From Paraburkholderia phytofirmans OLGA172 (GTDB lineage Bacteria > Pseudomonadota > Gammaproteobacteria > Burkholderiales > Burkholderiaceae): a stretch of DNA of 64,000 nucleotides. Location of the stretch: NCBI RefSeq assembly GCF_001634365.1, contig NZ_CP014578.1:1922001-1986000 (forward strand), written 5' to 3'. This document shows, one piece after another, positions 35,764 through 44,981 of the stretch. The translations under genes and the position numbers were made by a program. The stretch's first letter is position 1; every line of letters begins with the position of its first letter. Below the pieces are notes generated by a model. It worked only from the letters and a program-made list of their open reading frames with translations. It ran no database searches and was not told the origin of the DNA.

Positions 35764-36966
35764 ATGGTGAGCCTGGACACGCTGGAGACGCTGATGGCCG
35801 CTTCGCTGGTTCTTCTGCTCGGTCGGCAGATCCTTGCCCGGACACGCGTATTGCGAACCTACAGCATCCCGGAACCGGTAGTCGGCGGGTTACTTGTAGC
35901 GCTGCTGGTTTTTGGCTCAAGGAGCGTGTTTAAAATCGACCTGCGTTTCGATACAACGCTTCAAACGCCGCTGATGCTCACTTTCTTCGCCACCATCGGT
36001 CTGAACGCCGATCTCGCCGGGCTGAGAGCCGGCGGGCGTGCGCTACTTGTCTTTCTCGGTGCCGTGGTCGGCTTGCTCGTGATGCAGGATGCGCTCGGCA
36101 TCGGTCTCGCCTGGGCGTTAGGACAAGAACGTGTGCTCGGCCTGCTTGGGGCGTCGGTGACGCTCTCAGGCGGCCATGGCACGGGTGCAGCCTGGGCCAA
36201 GGTGTTCGCGGAGCGTCACGGGCTCGCAGCGGCAACCGAGATTGCGATTGCCTGCGCCACGTTCGGCCTGATACTCGGCGGATTGATCGGCGGCCCGGTC
36301 GCGCGCTTTCTGATCACGCGCTACGGCCTTGCGCCCAACCCGGAATCCGAGGTCACAGACACGACCGGTTTCGAGCAGCCCAAAGCGGTTCGCCCGATCA
36401 CGGCGGAGGCCTTCATCGAAACAGTGGCGCTGATTGCCGTTTGCCTCGCTGTCGGCTCGGCCATCGCATTGTGGTTGACCGGCACAGCGTTCGAGCTGCC
36501 CGCGTTCGTGTGTGTCCTGTTTGTCGGCGTTGTCCTGCGCAACGGGCTTGCGATGCCCGGCTGGTATCAGGTCTTCGAGCCCGCGGTGTCGCTGATCGGC
36601 AATGTCAGTCTCGGACTCTTTCTCGCGATCGCGCTGATGAGCCTGCGCTTAGGGGATCTGGCCTCGCTTGCGCTGCCGCTTTTCGCAATCCTGGTCGCGC
36701 AGGCGATCGCGATGGCCGTCTACGCCATGTTCGTCACCTTCCGGGTCATGGGGCGCAACTATGACGCGGCGGTGCTAGCCGCCGGACACTGTGGTTTCGG
36801 CCTCGGCGCCACGCCAACCGCGATCGCCAACATGCAAGCCATTACGGATCGGTTCGGCCCTTCACACCTGGCCTTCCTGGTGGTGCCGATGGTAGGCGCC
36901 TTTTTTATCGACATCGCCAATGCGATCGTCATCAAGTTGTTTCTGCTACTGCCAATTTATCCGTAA
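35764..36966 (+). CDS. gltS: Sodium/glutamate symporter GltS family
   Basis: 400 residues, about 11 membrane segments. GltS pattern: SIPEPVVGGLLVALLV near the N-terminus, FFATIGLNADLAGLRAGG, the pore loop SVTLSGGHGTGAAWAKVF, and in the second half AGHCGFGLGATPTAIANM and FLVVPMVGAFFIDIANA. The two inverted-topology GG loops are intact. Start ATG has GGAGAAG upstream. It lies 290 bp after the porin and is probably its own unit; the link to sulfate-ester catabolism is positional only. Other amino or organic acids are possible substrates. Confidence 0.9.
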   Translation: MVSLDTLETLMAASLVLLLGRQILARTRVLRTYSIPEPVVGGLLVALLVFGSRSVFKIDLRFDTTLQTPLMLTFFATIGLNADLAGLRAGGRALLVFLGAVVGLLVMQDALGIGLAWALGQERVLGLLGASVTLSGGHGTGAAWAKVFAERHGLAAATEIAIACATFGLILGGLIGGPVARFLITRYGLAPNPESEVTDTTGFEQPKAVRPITAEAFIETVALIAVCLAVGSAIALWLTGTAFELPAFVCVLFVGVVLRNGLAMPGWYQVFEPAVSLIGNVSLGLFLAIALMSLRLGDLASLALPLFAILVAQAIAMAVYAMFVTFRVMGRNYDAAVLAAGHCGFGLGATPTAIANMQAITDRFGPSHLAFLVVPMVGAFFIDIANAIVIKLFLLLPIYP

Positions 36967-37070
36967 AGGCGACTGGGCCGACAGTGCGTATTTCACACCG
37001 GGCCGGACAGCGATTCCGTGCGCGGCGCCCGGCACGAGCAGAAGGCTCGCAACGACACGCGATCCATTGA

Positions 37071-40000
37071 CTAGCGAGAGGCGGCAGCACCCGCTGCAGT
37101 TCCATCCTCCGTGCGCGGTACCGCGTCGTGTGCCAGCGGCGCCGGGAGTCCGGACTTGAGATGAACGTCGTGCTGCGGGAATGGGATTTCAACGCCCGCC
37201 TGCCGCAACTCACGTTCGATCGCCGTAAGCACATCGTGGGTGGCGGGAATTCGTTGATTCACGCCCTCGACAAAGAAACGCGCCTCAAAATCGAGTGAAC
37301 TGTCGCCGAAAGCGAGGAAGAATACGCTAGGGGCGGGATTCGTGAGGACTTTGGGTGCCGAGCGCACTGCTTTCAGGATCGATTCGCATGTAGCCTTAGT
37401 GTCGGAGCCGTAGGCGACGCCGACCTTCAGCACCACCCGCGTGATGTGATCACTCAGCGTCCAGTTGATGACTCGCTCTGTGATGACGGTCTTGTTCGGT
37501 ATCACCACTTCCTTGCGATCGAAGTCGGTCACTGTCGTGGCGCGCGCCTGCACACGGGTCACGACGCCGGTCACGTCTGCGACAGTCACGGTATCGCCGA
37601 TACGGATCGGCCGCTCGAACAATATGATCAAACCGGAGACGAAATTTGCAAAAATCTCCTGCAGGCCGAAGCCGAGGCCCACGCCCATGGCTGCGACCAG
37701 CCATTGAATCCGGGACCAGTTGCCGCCCAGCACGCTAAACACCGTCATGACCGCCCCACCCACAATGACGTAGCGGGCCACGGTCCTGATGGCATAGCGG
37801 CTGCCGCCGGAGAGCCGTGCCCGGTCCGGGAAGGCAATATCAAGGAAGCCTCCGATGTTTTTGACCGCAACGACTGCGATAAATCCTATCGTCAGGGCGA
37901 GCATCACGCCCCCGAGGGTGACGGTGCGCTCCACCGTTTGGCCCTCCTCGACATCGGTATAGGACCAGAGAGCAATCTCGTTGAGCCGGCTCAGCCCTGG
38001 TAATGCGCCGTGCCAGACCACCAGCACGGCAATCACCAGCAGTACGGCGGACAACGCCCGCAACAAGCGTGTCGCCTGGGCTCCGATCGAGGCCAGGTCC
38101 GGTCGGTCCAGATTCTTGCGTGCTCCGTCGATCAGGACTTCCGACTCCCGATCCATGCCCTGCGTCCGCGCGCGCTCAAGTTCGTCGCGCCGGTCGCGCA
38201 ACCAGCGCGCGGTCAGCGTATGGAACAGCGCGATCGCTGCCGCAGCGAGGCAACTGATTAGCGTGAGCCGGCCGAAGACCTGCGCGGCATTGTAAAAGCC
38301 AACCGCCGACAGTACCGTCAGCGATAGCGGCACCAAACAGGCGAAGATGTAGGCGGCATATTTCATGACCACGTCCCGGTCCTCCGCGGCTGGGCCGAAA
38401 TACCGCGAGAGAACCCGGCCACCCGGCCGGAAGGTCATACCGATCACGCCGGCGAACACGATGAGCGCGAGCATATGGGTTAGGCGCCCCAGTGAGGCCC
38501 GCACGATGAGATCGTCGTACTGGGATGCGACCTGGTTGACGAAGCCAAGCGGCAGCACGAGGAAAGTGAACACGCGCGATGCGCGGCGCAATGCACGCAC
38601 TGACTGGGCGTCGAGTCCGAAATGCAGTTGGGCAATGCCATCGCGACGAAACAGCCTTGAGAAGAACAGCCCTGCGAGTACCCCCCACGCCGCCGGGCCG
38701 AGCCCTTCGCCGACAGCATTGGCAAATTCCGAGGCCGTCGGCGAGGTGACGATCAGGTTGCCGACCGTCCAGATGGCTAACGGTATCGGCGCAACGACGA
38801 GCAGGGTCGTGCCAAGGGCCTGCACGGTGGCGGTGACGTCGGGGTCGCCCTCTGCTCCCTTGCGCTCGGACAGGCGTCGCAGACGCGCAAGCAGACGCTT
38901 GCGCGCCGCCACGATGGCGAACGCGGCGCCAAACAGGACAAGCACCTGCAGCGAGCGTTGCTGCGCCTGATCCTTGATGGTTTCGCCCACCTCGCGCCAG
39001 CCCGTTGGCGAGGCGAGCCACAACAGCGTCTGCGGCAAATCGCTGAAGGACCGTTCGGACAGGGGGGCCACAGGCACCCAGAACAGCGCCTTGTCGATCA
39101 GGCTGCGATAGTCTTGCGCGGTGCTCAGGAGCTGGTCCTCGGCGGCGACGAGTTCGTCCAGCGTGTTCAGGTAGGTTCGCTGCGAGGTCGATAGCCGATC
39201 GAGCAGTTCCCTGCGGTCCGCAATCAGGACTACCGCTTCGCCACGCAGGGCTGCCAGTTCTGCCGGGCGCGTGCGCGCAGCCTCTTTGCGCATGACGGCG
39301 TCGAGCTCTTCGTCCGGGTTCGCGAGACGACGTTGTTCGCGCTCGACCTGGAACGCAGCCGCAGCGATCGACTCAGCGGCGCGCGCCCGTTCGCCGCGCG
39401 CGCGACGGAACTGCTCCGCTTCAGGCAGCGCGGCAGCGCGCTCCGCGAGCACCCGGGCCAGTGATTCCGTGAGCTTGCTGCGCGCGAGGCTGAGGCGCGC
39501 GCGCTGAAAATCGACCGCCAGCTGTTCCGCCTCCGCCGTGCGCCGATCGCGAGCTTGCCGCAGCGACTCGATTTCTTTCGCGGTCCCGGCAAGTTGCGCC
39601 GAGGTTTGGACATTGGCCGCCGCCAACCGATTCAGGGTGGGACTGCGGTCCACTAATTGCCGCTGGCGTTCGGAGGCCTCTTCCTCGGCACGCCGGGCGT
39701 CATCTACTCGACGCTGATCGGCGAGCGCCACCAGCCGCTTCAGGTCGGCATCGTCGCGCTGCAATTGCGTCCGAATCACGTCCCGCCGCAGTTGCGTCAA
39801 ACGGGCCAATAGAGGTTGCGCGTCGAGGCGGCTGCGCAAGGCATCAGCCTGAGCTTCGCGAACCAGCAGCGCGGCCCGCCTGGCCTGCGTCTCCGGTATG
39901 GTGAGCAAAGTCTGGCGGGATGCACCTGAAGCGGTCTGGATTTCCTCGCGCGACCGTTCCAGACCGGCTTGCGCCTCGCGCTGCGCGTTGCGCAGTTCCG

Positions 40001-40514
40001 CGGGCTCCGTGTCGACACGTTCGATTTCGAGGTCGAGCATCGCGAGTTCGGCGCGCGCGGCGGCCTGGCGGGTCTCGGCCTGGGCTCGCGCCTGCTCCAG
40101 GTCATTGAGTGTGCTGCCGGCACTCAACGGGGCCGAAACCGCCCGGTCTGATTCAGAACGAAGCTGTTCCAGCGTCCGCTCCAGATCACGAATCTGGTCC
40201 GGCGCATCGCGCATCAGCTGGCGATAGGTCTGCGCCTGGGCACGCAGCTCGGGAACCCGCTCCAGATCCGCGAGCGTTGCGCGGGACAGTTCCGCTATGC
40301 GCGCCTTGGTGGGCGGATCGATGTCCTTGCGGACCTCGGCTTCCCGGGCCGTGCGCCGCACCTGTTCGATAGTCAGGTCAGCGTTCGAACGAACCACGGG
40401 AGGCTCCCCCTGCGCGAGCACAGCCGTCATGGTTGCGCCGACCAGCAATAGTCGCGCGATGGTCAGGGGACTAAGCAGACGGGTTTTGTCTGGACTACTG
40501 CCGACGTAAACCAC
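37071..40514 (-). CDS. MscK/KefA-type mechanosensitive channel
   Basis: About 1147 residues. Order: signal-like hydrophobic N-terminus (ARLLLVGATMTAVLAQG), a long periplasmic coiled-coil MscS_porin domain (about residues 40-480, rich in ARAEL/REAQ heptads), about eight membrane segments, then the MscS core with QWLVAAMGVGLGFGLQEIF, VSGLIILFERPIRIGDTV and VIPNKTVITERVINW. E. coli MscK and YjeP are about 1110 residues, so length and architecture fit. The start is proposed at a GTG near 40514 with AAGGGG upstream; it overlaps the end of the preceding gene by about 20 bases, so the pair is translationally coupled. Opens on membrane tension, releasing solutes in osmotic downshock. Confidence 0.9.
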   Translation of the reverse strand: MVYVGSSPDKTRLLSPLTIARLLLVGATMTAVLAQGEPPVVRSNADLTIEQVRRTAREAEVRKDIDPPTKARIAELSRATLADLERVPELRAQAQTYRQLMRDAPDQIRDLERTLEQLRSESDRAVSAPLSAGSTLNDLEQARAQAETRQAAARAELAMLDLEIERVDTEPAELRNAQREAQAGLERSREEIQTASGASRQTLLTIPETQARRAALLVREAQADALRSRLDAQPLLARLTQLRRDVIRTQLQRDDADLKRLVALADQRRVDDARRAEEEASERQRQLVDRSPTLNRLAAANVQTSAQLAGTAKEIESLRQARDRRTAEAEQLAVDFQRARLSLARSKLTESLARVLAERAAALPEAEQFRRARGERARAAESIAAAAFQVEREQRRLANPDEELDAVMRKEAARTRPAELAALRGEAVVLIADRRELLDRLSTSQRTYLNTLDELVAAEDQLLSTAQDYRSLIDKALFWVPVAPLSERSFSDLPQTLLWLASPTGWREVGETIKDQAQQRSLQVLVLFGAAFAIVAARKRLLARLRRLSERKGAEGDPDVTATVQALGTTLLVVAPIPLAIWTVGNLIVTSPTASEFANAVGEGLGPAAWGVLAGLFFSRLFRRDGIAQLHFGLDAQSVRALRRASRVFTFLVLPLGFVNQVASQYDDLIVRASLGRLTHMLALIVFAGVIGMTFRPGGRVLSRYFGPAAEDRDVVMKYAAYIFACLVPLSLTVLSAVGFYNAAQVFGRLTLISCLAAAAIALFHTLTARWLRDRRDELERARTQGMDRESEVLIDGARKNLDRPDLASIGAQATRLLRALSAVLLVIAVLVVWHGALPGLSRLNEIALWSYTDVEEGQTVERTVTLGGVMLALTIGFIAVVAVKNIGGFLDIAFPDRARLSGGSRYAIRTVARYVIVGGAVMTVFSVLGGNWSRIQWLVAAMGVGLGFGLQEIFANFVSGLIILFERPIRIGDTVTVADVTGVVTRVQARATTVTDFDRKEVVIPNKTVITERVINWTLSDHITRVVLKVGVAYGSDTKATCESILKAVRSAPKVLTNPAPSVFFLAFGDSSLDFEARFFVEGVNQRIPATHDVLTAIERELRQAGVEIPFPQHDVHLKSGLPAPLAHDAVPRTEDGTAAGAAASR

Positions 40515-43092
40515 CACCGCCACCCCTTGCGCCGCCCGCGCCGTTGGCTCTCCGGTCGACACCGCCTCCCGGTTGCGCGTAGCGTTGACTCTGGGTCGCA
40601 CCTCTCTGGCGATTCTGCATGTCGTTGTTCAGCTCTCCAAAGGAAGGCTGTGCGCTGGTCCGGTTGATGCCACCCGCAGCATTTTGAGGCTGGGCAGTGG
40701 CCCTGCTCGGCGGTGCTGGCGTGGTGCGCTGCTGCTGCTGATAGTTCTGGGCGCTTTGCTGAGTGGTCCGGGGATTCGCCGGCTGGGCTCCCGCGGGGCG
40801 TTGCTGCTGAACGCTCTGGGCGCTTTGCTGAGTGGTTCGGGGATTCGCCGGCTGGGCTCCCGCGGGGCGTTGCTGCTGAATGCTCTGGGCGCTTTGCTGA
40901 GTGGTTCCGGCGTTACCGGGCCGGGCTCCTGCGGCGCGCTGCTGCTGATTGTTCTGCGCGTTTGGCCGAGTCGGGCCGGTGTTCGTCGCGGAGGGCGTGC
41001 GCTGGGGCTGCGCGGCTTGCACTTTTTGCGGCGACGACTGCGGTGTCGGTTTGTTCACATTGGACCAGGAACCGTTATCGTACTTCTGCCAGCTCCCACC
41101 CGTGTTCTTGTACACATTGCCATCACGTCCGGCGTAAAGGTCGCCGTTTGCCGTCTTGCCCGCTACGGCTCTGCCGTTGGCCGTGCTTCCAGCAATCGCC
41201 TTGCCGCCAGCCGAATTCTGATAAGTCCCGACCGAGCCCTTCGCTGTGGTGGCATGCTGCGTCGCCGCCCACTGGTTCCCCTTCGTCACGACAGAGCTTC
41301 CCCATTGACCATACGCGTTCGATCCCTGACGGGTGGCGGCATAAGCGCCGGTGTAGGGGTTATAGGCCTGCGCGACGCTCGCGCTGCCGTACTTGCCGGA
41401 AGCCGTGGCGCCGCGCGCGTACGTCCCGGTATAAGGATTGTACGAAGCGCCCCACTGCGCGCTACCCGCCGGGCCATAGGCACTGCCGCGTACGCCGCGC
41501 GCGCCGGTATAGGGGTTGTAGGCCGGGTATCCATACGGCGCCGGACGCGGATAGTAGATGGGATACGGCCCGTAGCCCACGCGGACGTAGGGCGGATAGT
41601 AGTAGCCGTTGCCTTGCGCAACGATCGCGCCGACAGCGGCGCCTGCGATAAACATGCCGAGATATCCGGCGGTATAGCTGGCCTGGACAGAGCCGCCCGG
41701 CACGACCTGTTGTGTCACGTAAGTGACGTTATAAACGGGCGAGGCCGGCGGGATCGTATAGATCACCTGAGGCACTGAACTGCTGGTTTGCCAGGGTCCG
41801 GCCGGCGATGGCGAATCGAACCATACGCCCCGCGAACAGAGGTAATAGTGATTCTGCACCTTGATGATCTTGTCGGGCGTGTTGGTTGCGTAGGCGAGCG
41901 TGGTGCCTTCGATCGGTGCGAAATTTGGCTCGCCGCTGTAGGCGACCTTGATCTCGGCCGCCGCGGCAGCAGGGTTGACTTCAACCGTCGTCGGAATCTG
42001 CGCGAGCAGCACCGCGTCGTTGGCCTCCGGCGTGCCCGGCACGGAAGCGAGGACTCGCGAGGCCGGGCTGTCGCGAGGAATTCTGGCGAAATCGGCCGGT
42101 AGCTGGTTGGTTGCGAACGTCCATGGCCCGCTGGGGTTGGGCGACGAAAACCAGCGGCCTGCCGTCAGATAGTAGTAAGTCTTGGTCGGCGCATAGACGA
42201 ACACGTCGCTATCGGTATTCTTCGCGAACACCAGTCCTGTGCCGGGGATCGCGGTGTAAACCGGTTGGCCGTCGAACACGATCAGCTCAGCCGGCGTACT
42301 GCTGAAGAAGACCGCCGGCGGCTTCGCAGCGTGCTTCGCAGACGGCGGAATGAAGGGCTTCAGATCCGTCCAGGTGGGGTCGGCAGGAATCTTCGTCATC
42401 TTGGCTGGGAGTGTCTTCGTTTCCGCCCAGCCGGTTTTCAGGTCGGTCGACGTCATCCACGATTGACCGGTGAACAGGTAGTACTGGTGGGCGGCGTTGT
42501 CGACGAACAGTGGCCAACTGGCGTTGACCACGAATGTGACATCTGAATTCTGGATCGGCGCGGGTACCGGGTCGCCATCCACAAACAGCAGGACCGCCGG
42601 CCCGAAACTGACAAAGATGGCCGGTGGATCGCTCTTGACGGCGACGACCGGTGCGGCCTGTTTCTTGTCTATGCTCGCCACCAGCCGATCCATCGACAAG
42701 GTCAGCGACGCCTGCGGATTGAGAAACTTTCGCACCAGCTGATCCAGCTTCTGGCTCGTTGCCTGGTCCGTGCCGGGGAAAGCGGTGCCGGTAATTTGCG
42801 GACTGCTCAGAAGTACGTTGCGACTGTCGATATCCACGTCAGTGTGCATTTGCATCGTGATCACGCCCACCTGTGGCTTGCCACCGCGCGGGGTGATGCT
42901 AATCGCCATTCGACCGGTCAGTTCCTTGAAGTCTTTCCAGTCGTCGATCTGTGGCTGGTAATAGGTGAGGGTCGCGTCCCCCTGGACCATTTCACGTGGC
43001 CAACCAGGGTCTTGAGTCGCGGCGCGGCTCGGCTGCATGGCCGACAACGCCAGTGCCAGCGCCAACACTCGGATGGGCAGTCTGGAAGTCAC
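40495..43092 (-). CDS. Large exported repeat protein of unknown function
   Basis: 865 residues, start GTG with AGGAGC 10 bases upstream. Signal peptide MTSRLPIRVLALALALSA...SRA. Residues 30-420 hold at least three copies of a WF-S-P-GPW type repeat (YYYLTAGRWFSSPNPSGPW; HYYLCSRGVWFDSPSPAGPW), with Pro-rich beta-like spacing. Then a Gly/Tyr-rich hydrophobic hinge, YNPYTG repeats (YNPYTGARG, YNPYTGTYA, YNPYTGAYA), an N/G-rich part and a Gln/Pro/Ala-rich tail made from 23-residue repeats. Not a known enzyme to me; carbohydrate-binding V/XII-like names are sometimes used for such proteins but are not supported by visible catalytic motifs. It is transcribed ahead of the MscK gene, and an operator-like palindrome lies 155 bp upstream. 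Confidence 0.85.
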   Translation of the reverse strand: MTSRLPIRVLALALALSAMQPSRAATQDPGWPREMVQGDATLTYYQPQIDDWKDFKELTGRMAISITPRGGKPQVGVITMQMHTDVDIDSRNVLLSSPQITGTAFPGTDQATSQKLDQLVRKFLNPQASLTLSMDRLVASIDKKQAAPVVAVKSDPPAIFVSFGPAVLLFVDGDPVPAPIQNSDVTFVVNASWPLFVDNAAHQYYLFTGQSWMTSTDLKTGWAETKTLPAKMTKIPADPTWTDLKPFIPPSAKHAAKPPAVFFSSTPAELIVFDGQPVYTAIPGTGLVFAKNTDSDVFVYAPTKTYYYLTAGRWFSSPNPSGPWTFATNQLPADFARIPRDSPASRVLASVPGTPEANDAVLLAQIPTTVEVNPAAAAAEIKVAYSGEPNFAPIEGTTLAYATNTPDKIIKVQNHYYLCSRGVWFDSPSPAGPWQTSSSVPQVIYTIPPASPVYNVTYVTQQVVPGGSVQASYTAGYLGMFIAGAAVGAIVAQGNGYYYPPYVRVGYGPYPIYYPRPAPYGYPAYNPYTGARGVRGSAYGPAGSAQWGASYNPYTGTYARGATASGKYGSASVAQAYNPYTGAYAATRQGSNAYGQWGSSVVTKGNQWAATQHATTAKGSVGTYQNSAGGKAIAGSTANGRAVAGKTANGDLYAGRDGNVYKNTGGSWQKYDNGSWSNVNKPTPQSSPQKVQAAQPQRTPSATNTGPTRPNAQNNQQQRAAGARPGNAGTTQQSAQSIQQQRPAGAQPANPRTTQQSAQSVQQQRPAGAQPANPRTTQQSAQNYQQQQRTTPAPPSRATAQPQNAAGGINRTSAQPSFGELNNDMQNRQRGATQSQRYAQPGGGVDRRANGAGGARGGGGGLRRQ
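40749..40955. repeat. Three tandem 69-bp repeats inside the exported-protein gene
   Basis: Units start at 40749, 40818 and 40887. The first two are nearly identical, the third diverged. Each encodes 23 residues of the type QQRPAGAQPANPRTTQQSAQ. The period is a multiple of three, so copy-number changes keep the frame. Confidence 0.8.
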
Positions 43093-43447
43093 AATGCTTT
43101 GCTCCTGTCCGCCTCACGGCACTTCCGCAGCGCGACCCGTGCCAGGGACGGAAGGCGAATGAGCAGATACGGGGTACGGCTGTTGGCGGCCGGGTCGCGA
43201 TTGTCGTCAGTGGTGCAGCTAAAAAGATAGGTTCACTACCGCGCATATGCAATTGGACCTTGGTCCAATTGCATGCAGCCGCGCGGCGAGCAAGATGCGC
43301 AACAGTAAGAGGGCATGGCCAGATTTCGTCAATCGTGCGATTCGGGGAAACACGGGCAACGTCGGGTCCACGAAGACGTCGTGCCGGCCAACGCCCCCGC
43401 TTCGAAGACGGGGGTTAAGCGAAAAACCAGAAGCGGAGGATTGCCGG
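43093..43447. other. Divergent intergenic region with P1
   Basis: 355 bp between the leftward exported-protein gene and the rightward DUF4239 gene. Apart from P1 and the ribosome site of the rightward gene nothing else is recognised. Confidence 0.6.
43247..43274. promoter_or_regulatory. Palindrome P1, centre GGACCTTGGTCC
   Basis: Perfect inverted repeat with 13-bp arms (ATGCAATTGGACC / GGTCCAATTGCAT) around TT, the strongest of four related sites. It lies in the divergent gap: 155 bp from the exported-protein start and 174 bp from the DUF4239 start. In the leftward direction a TATCTT block begins 26 bases beyond the GGTCC arm, at the place where P2 and P3 have TAGTCT. Confidence 0.75.
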
Positions 43448-44209
43448 GTGAGCCACCTCGTCGTTGCTTTGATTGTGTTCATAAGCGTTGTCGGCAGTGC
43501 GCTGCTGGGTTCGTATCTGCGCGTCGTACTGCCGCAACACCACCTTAGCGATGAATCAATCAGTGTCGTCAAACTGGCGACCGGCCTGGTCGCTACCATG
43601 GCCGCGTTAGTGCTTGGCCTGCTGATTTCGTCGGCAAAAGCCTCGTTCGACACGACGAATAGCGAAGTTGTGCATAGTGCCGTTGACATCGTGCGCCTTG
43701 ATCGCGTCCTGGCCAGATATGGACCGGAAACGCAGGAGATTCGCGGCTTGCTTAAACGTATCACCGCCGCGTCGATCGAGGTGCTCGCTTCCGGCGATCC
43801 GTCGCAGTTGGCGAAAATGAGCGGGCCCGAGGCAGTGGCAAGGGGCGAGGACTTCCAGCGCAAGGTGGAGGAACTCTCACCGCACAATGCGGTGCAAAGT
43901 CAGTTGCAGGCACGCGCCCTCCAGATCGTCGATGAAGTGTTCGCCGCGCGCTGGCTGGCGTTACTCCAGCAGAAGGGCTCGATCCCCGTGCCGCTGCTGG
44001 TGGTTCTGGTGTCCTGGCTAGCCATTCTCTTCGGCACGTTTGGTTTGTTCGCGCCTCGCAACGGTACGACCATGACAGCGCTAGCCATGTGTGCACTGTC
44101 GACTGCCGGCGCGATCTTTCTGATTCTGGAAATGAACACACCTCTCAATGGGATAGTCAGAATCTCGCCTGAGCCCATGCGCGCAGCGCTCGCCATTCTT
44201 GGCCAGTAG
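43448..44209 (+). CDS. DUF4239-like (bestrophin-like) membrane protein
   Basis: 253 residues from a GTG start with GGAGGA 7 bases upstream; the open frame extends further left but the extra residues are basic and unstructured. Two hydrophobic segments at the N-terminus (LVVALIVFISVVGSALLGSYL; LVATMAALVLGLLISSA), a central soluble helical part with ASFDTTNSEVVHSAVDIVRLDRVLARYG, and two more at the C-terminus (PLLVVLVSWLAILFGTFGLF; ALAMCALSTAGAIFLILEM). This four-segment layout and the GLVATMAALVLGLLISSAK signature match DUF4239 proteins. Function unknown, ion transport suspected for the family. Confidence 0.8.
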   Translation: MSHLVVALIVFISVVGSALLGSYLRVVLPQHHLSDESISVVKLATGLVATMAALVLGLLISSAKASFDTTNSEVVHSAVDIVRLDRVLARYGPETQEIRGLLKRITAASIEVLASGDPSQLAKMSGPEAVARGEDFQRKVEELSPHNAVQSQLQARALQIVDEVFAARWLALLQQKGSIPVPLLVVLVSWLAILFGTFGLFAPRNGTTMTALAMCALSTAGAIFLILEMNTPLNGIVRISPEPMRAALAILGQ

Positions 44210-44286
44210 CCGCTCGATCGCGCGGGCGTTGGCTCTGCTGCTCCCGCACTCAAGCACGATCAGCGATTGAACCAGCGGTATTGGAA

Positions 44287-44304
44287 ATAGGACCAAAGTC
44301 CAAT
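44287..44304. promoter_or_regulatory. Palindrome P2, GGACC-AAA-GTCC
   Basis: TAGGACCAAAGTCCAAT, 74 bp before the small secreted-protein start. TAGTCT begins 25 bases after the right arm, a possible -10 box. Confidence 0.7.
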
Positions 44305-44374
44305 GCGCGTACGGTCGCATCCGACTAGTCTGAAAGATGCGCGAGTCCAGCCGTGCTATTCATGGGAGAAAATC

Positions 44375-44680
44375 ATGATTGTTTCTGTACGCACATTCGC
44401 TGTCCCGCTTGCATTGGCATGCATCGTGGTGTCTTCGAGCGCATTCGCGAACTGCGCCACCAACGCGCGCGGCGAGACCGTGTGCGGCAACGGACAGACG
44501 GCTGGCGGCTACAACCCGAATACGGGTAACGCGTGGAAGGCCCAAAAAAATCAGAACGGTGTCACGACGACCCAGACAAGCAAGGGCGGAGAGGCCAAGA
44601 CAAAGAACGGCAAGGGCGTGTATAAAAGCCCGAGTGGCAAGACGTGCTATCGGAGCGCCAACAGTCAGGGATGCAATTGA
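44375..44680 (+). CDS. Small secreted protein of unknown function
   Basis: 101 residues; start ATG preceded by GGGAGAAAATC. Signal peptide [20 protein letters not shown] with cleavage after SAFA. The mature part is polar, rich in Lys/Gly/Asn/Thr, with four cysteines (NCATN, TVCGN, KTCYR, QGCN) that could form two disulfides in the periplasm. It contains [11 protein letters not shown], close to the YNPYTG repeats of the exported protein at 40495-43092. No enzymatic motif is seen. It is preceded by palindrome P2, so it probably belongs to the same regulon. Confidence 0.75.
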   Translation: MIVSVRTFAVPLALACIVVSSSAFANCATNARGETVCGNGQTAGGYNPNTGNAWKAQKNQNGVTTTQTSKGGEAKTKNGKGVYKSPSGKTCYRSANSQGCN

Positions 44681-44981
44681 ATCGATGAGCCTGGGCGATG
44701 GATGTTCCGGCGGGTGAGGTCGCACAGGATGCGCACACCGGGTATCACTTCAATGACACGCAACGACGCGACAGGCGCTAGTGCGTGGTTGAGCAGTTCA
44801 AGCGCGGCAGGGCCTCCCCACGCACCTTTCTCCGTGATGTCCTCGCAGAAATAGCGCCGCCTTTTTTGCTCTCTGGCACCGACTAGGGACCAAGGTCCAA
44901 TATCGGCAATCCTGCCTGACTCATAGTCTGTCGTATGGAGGAGTGCACTAGCGCGCACTCCCGGATACCGGACTACGTTCA
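44681..44981. other. Intergenic stretch with P3
   Basis: 301 bp between the small secreted-protein gene and the receiver-domain gene. It holds P3 (44885-44901) and its possible -10 box. A minus-strand open frame crosses it but has no recognisable content. Confidence 0.55.
44885..44901. promoter_or_regulatory. Palindrome P3, GGACC-AA-GGTCC
   Basis: AGGGACCAAGGTCCAAT, 84 bp upstream of the receiver-domain start. CATAGTCT follows at 24-31 bases, matching P2 in spacing. Confidence 0.7.

Noticed and set aside
35764..36966. Including the GltS symporter in the sulfate-ester cluster.
   Set aside because: 290-bp gap, own ribosome site and an amino-acid transporter family; linkage is only positional.
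40749..40955. Tandem 69-bp repeats considered as a CRISPR-like array.
   Set aside because: Repeats are contiguous without spacers, lie inside a reading frame and have a period divisible by three.
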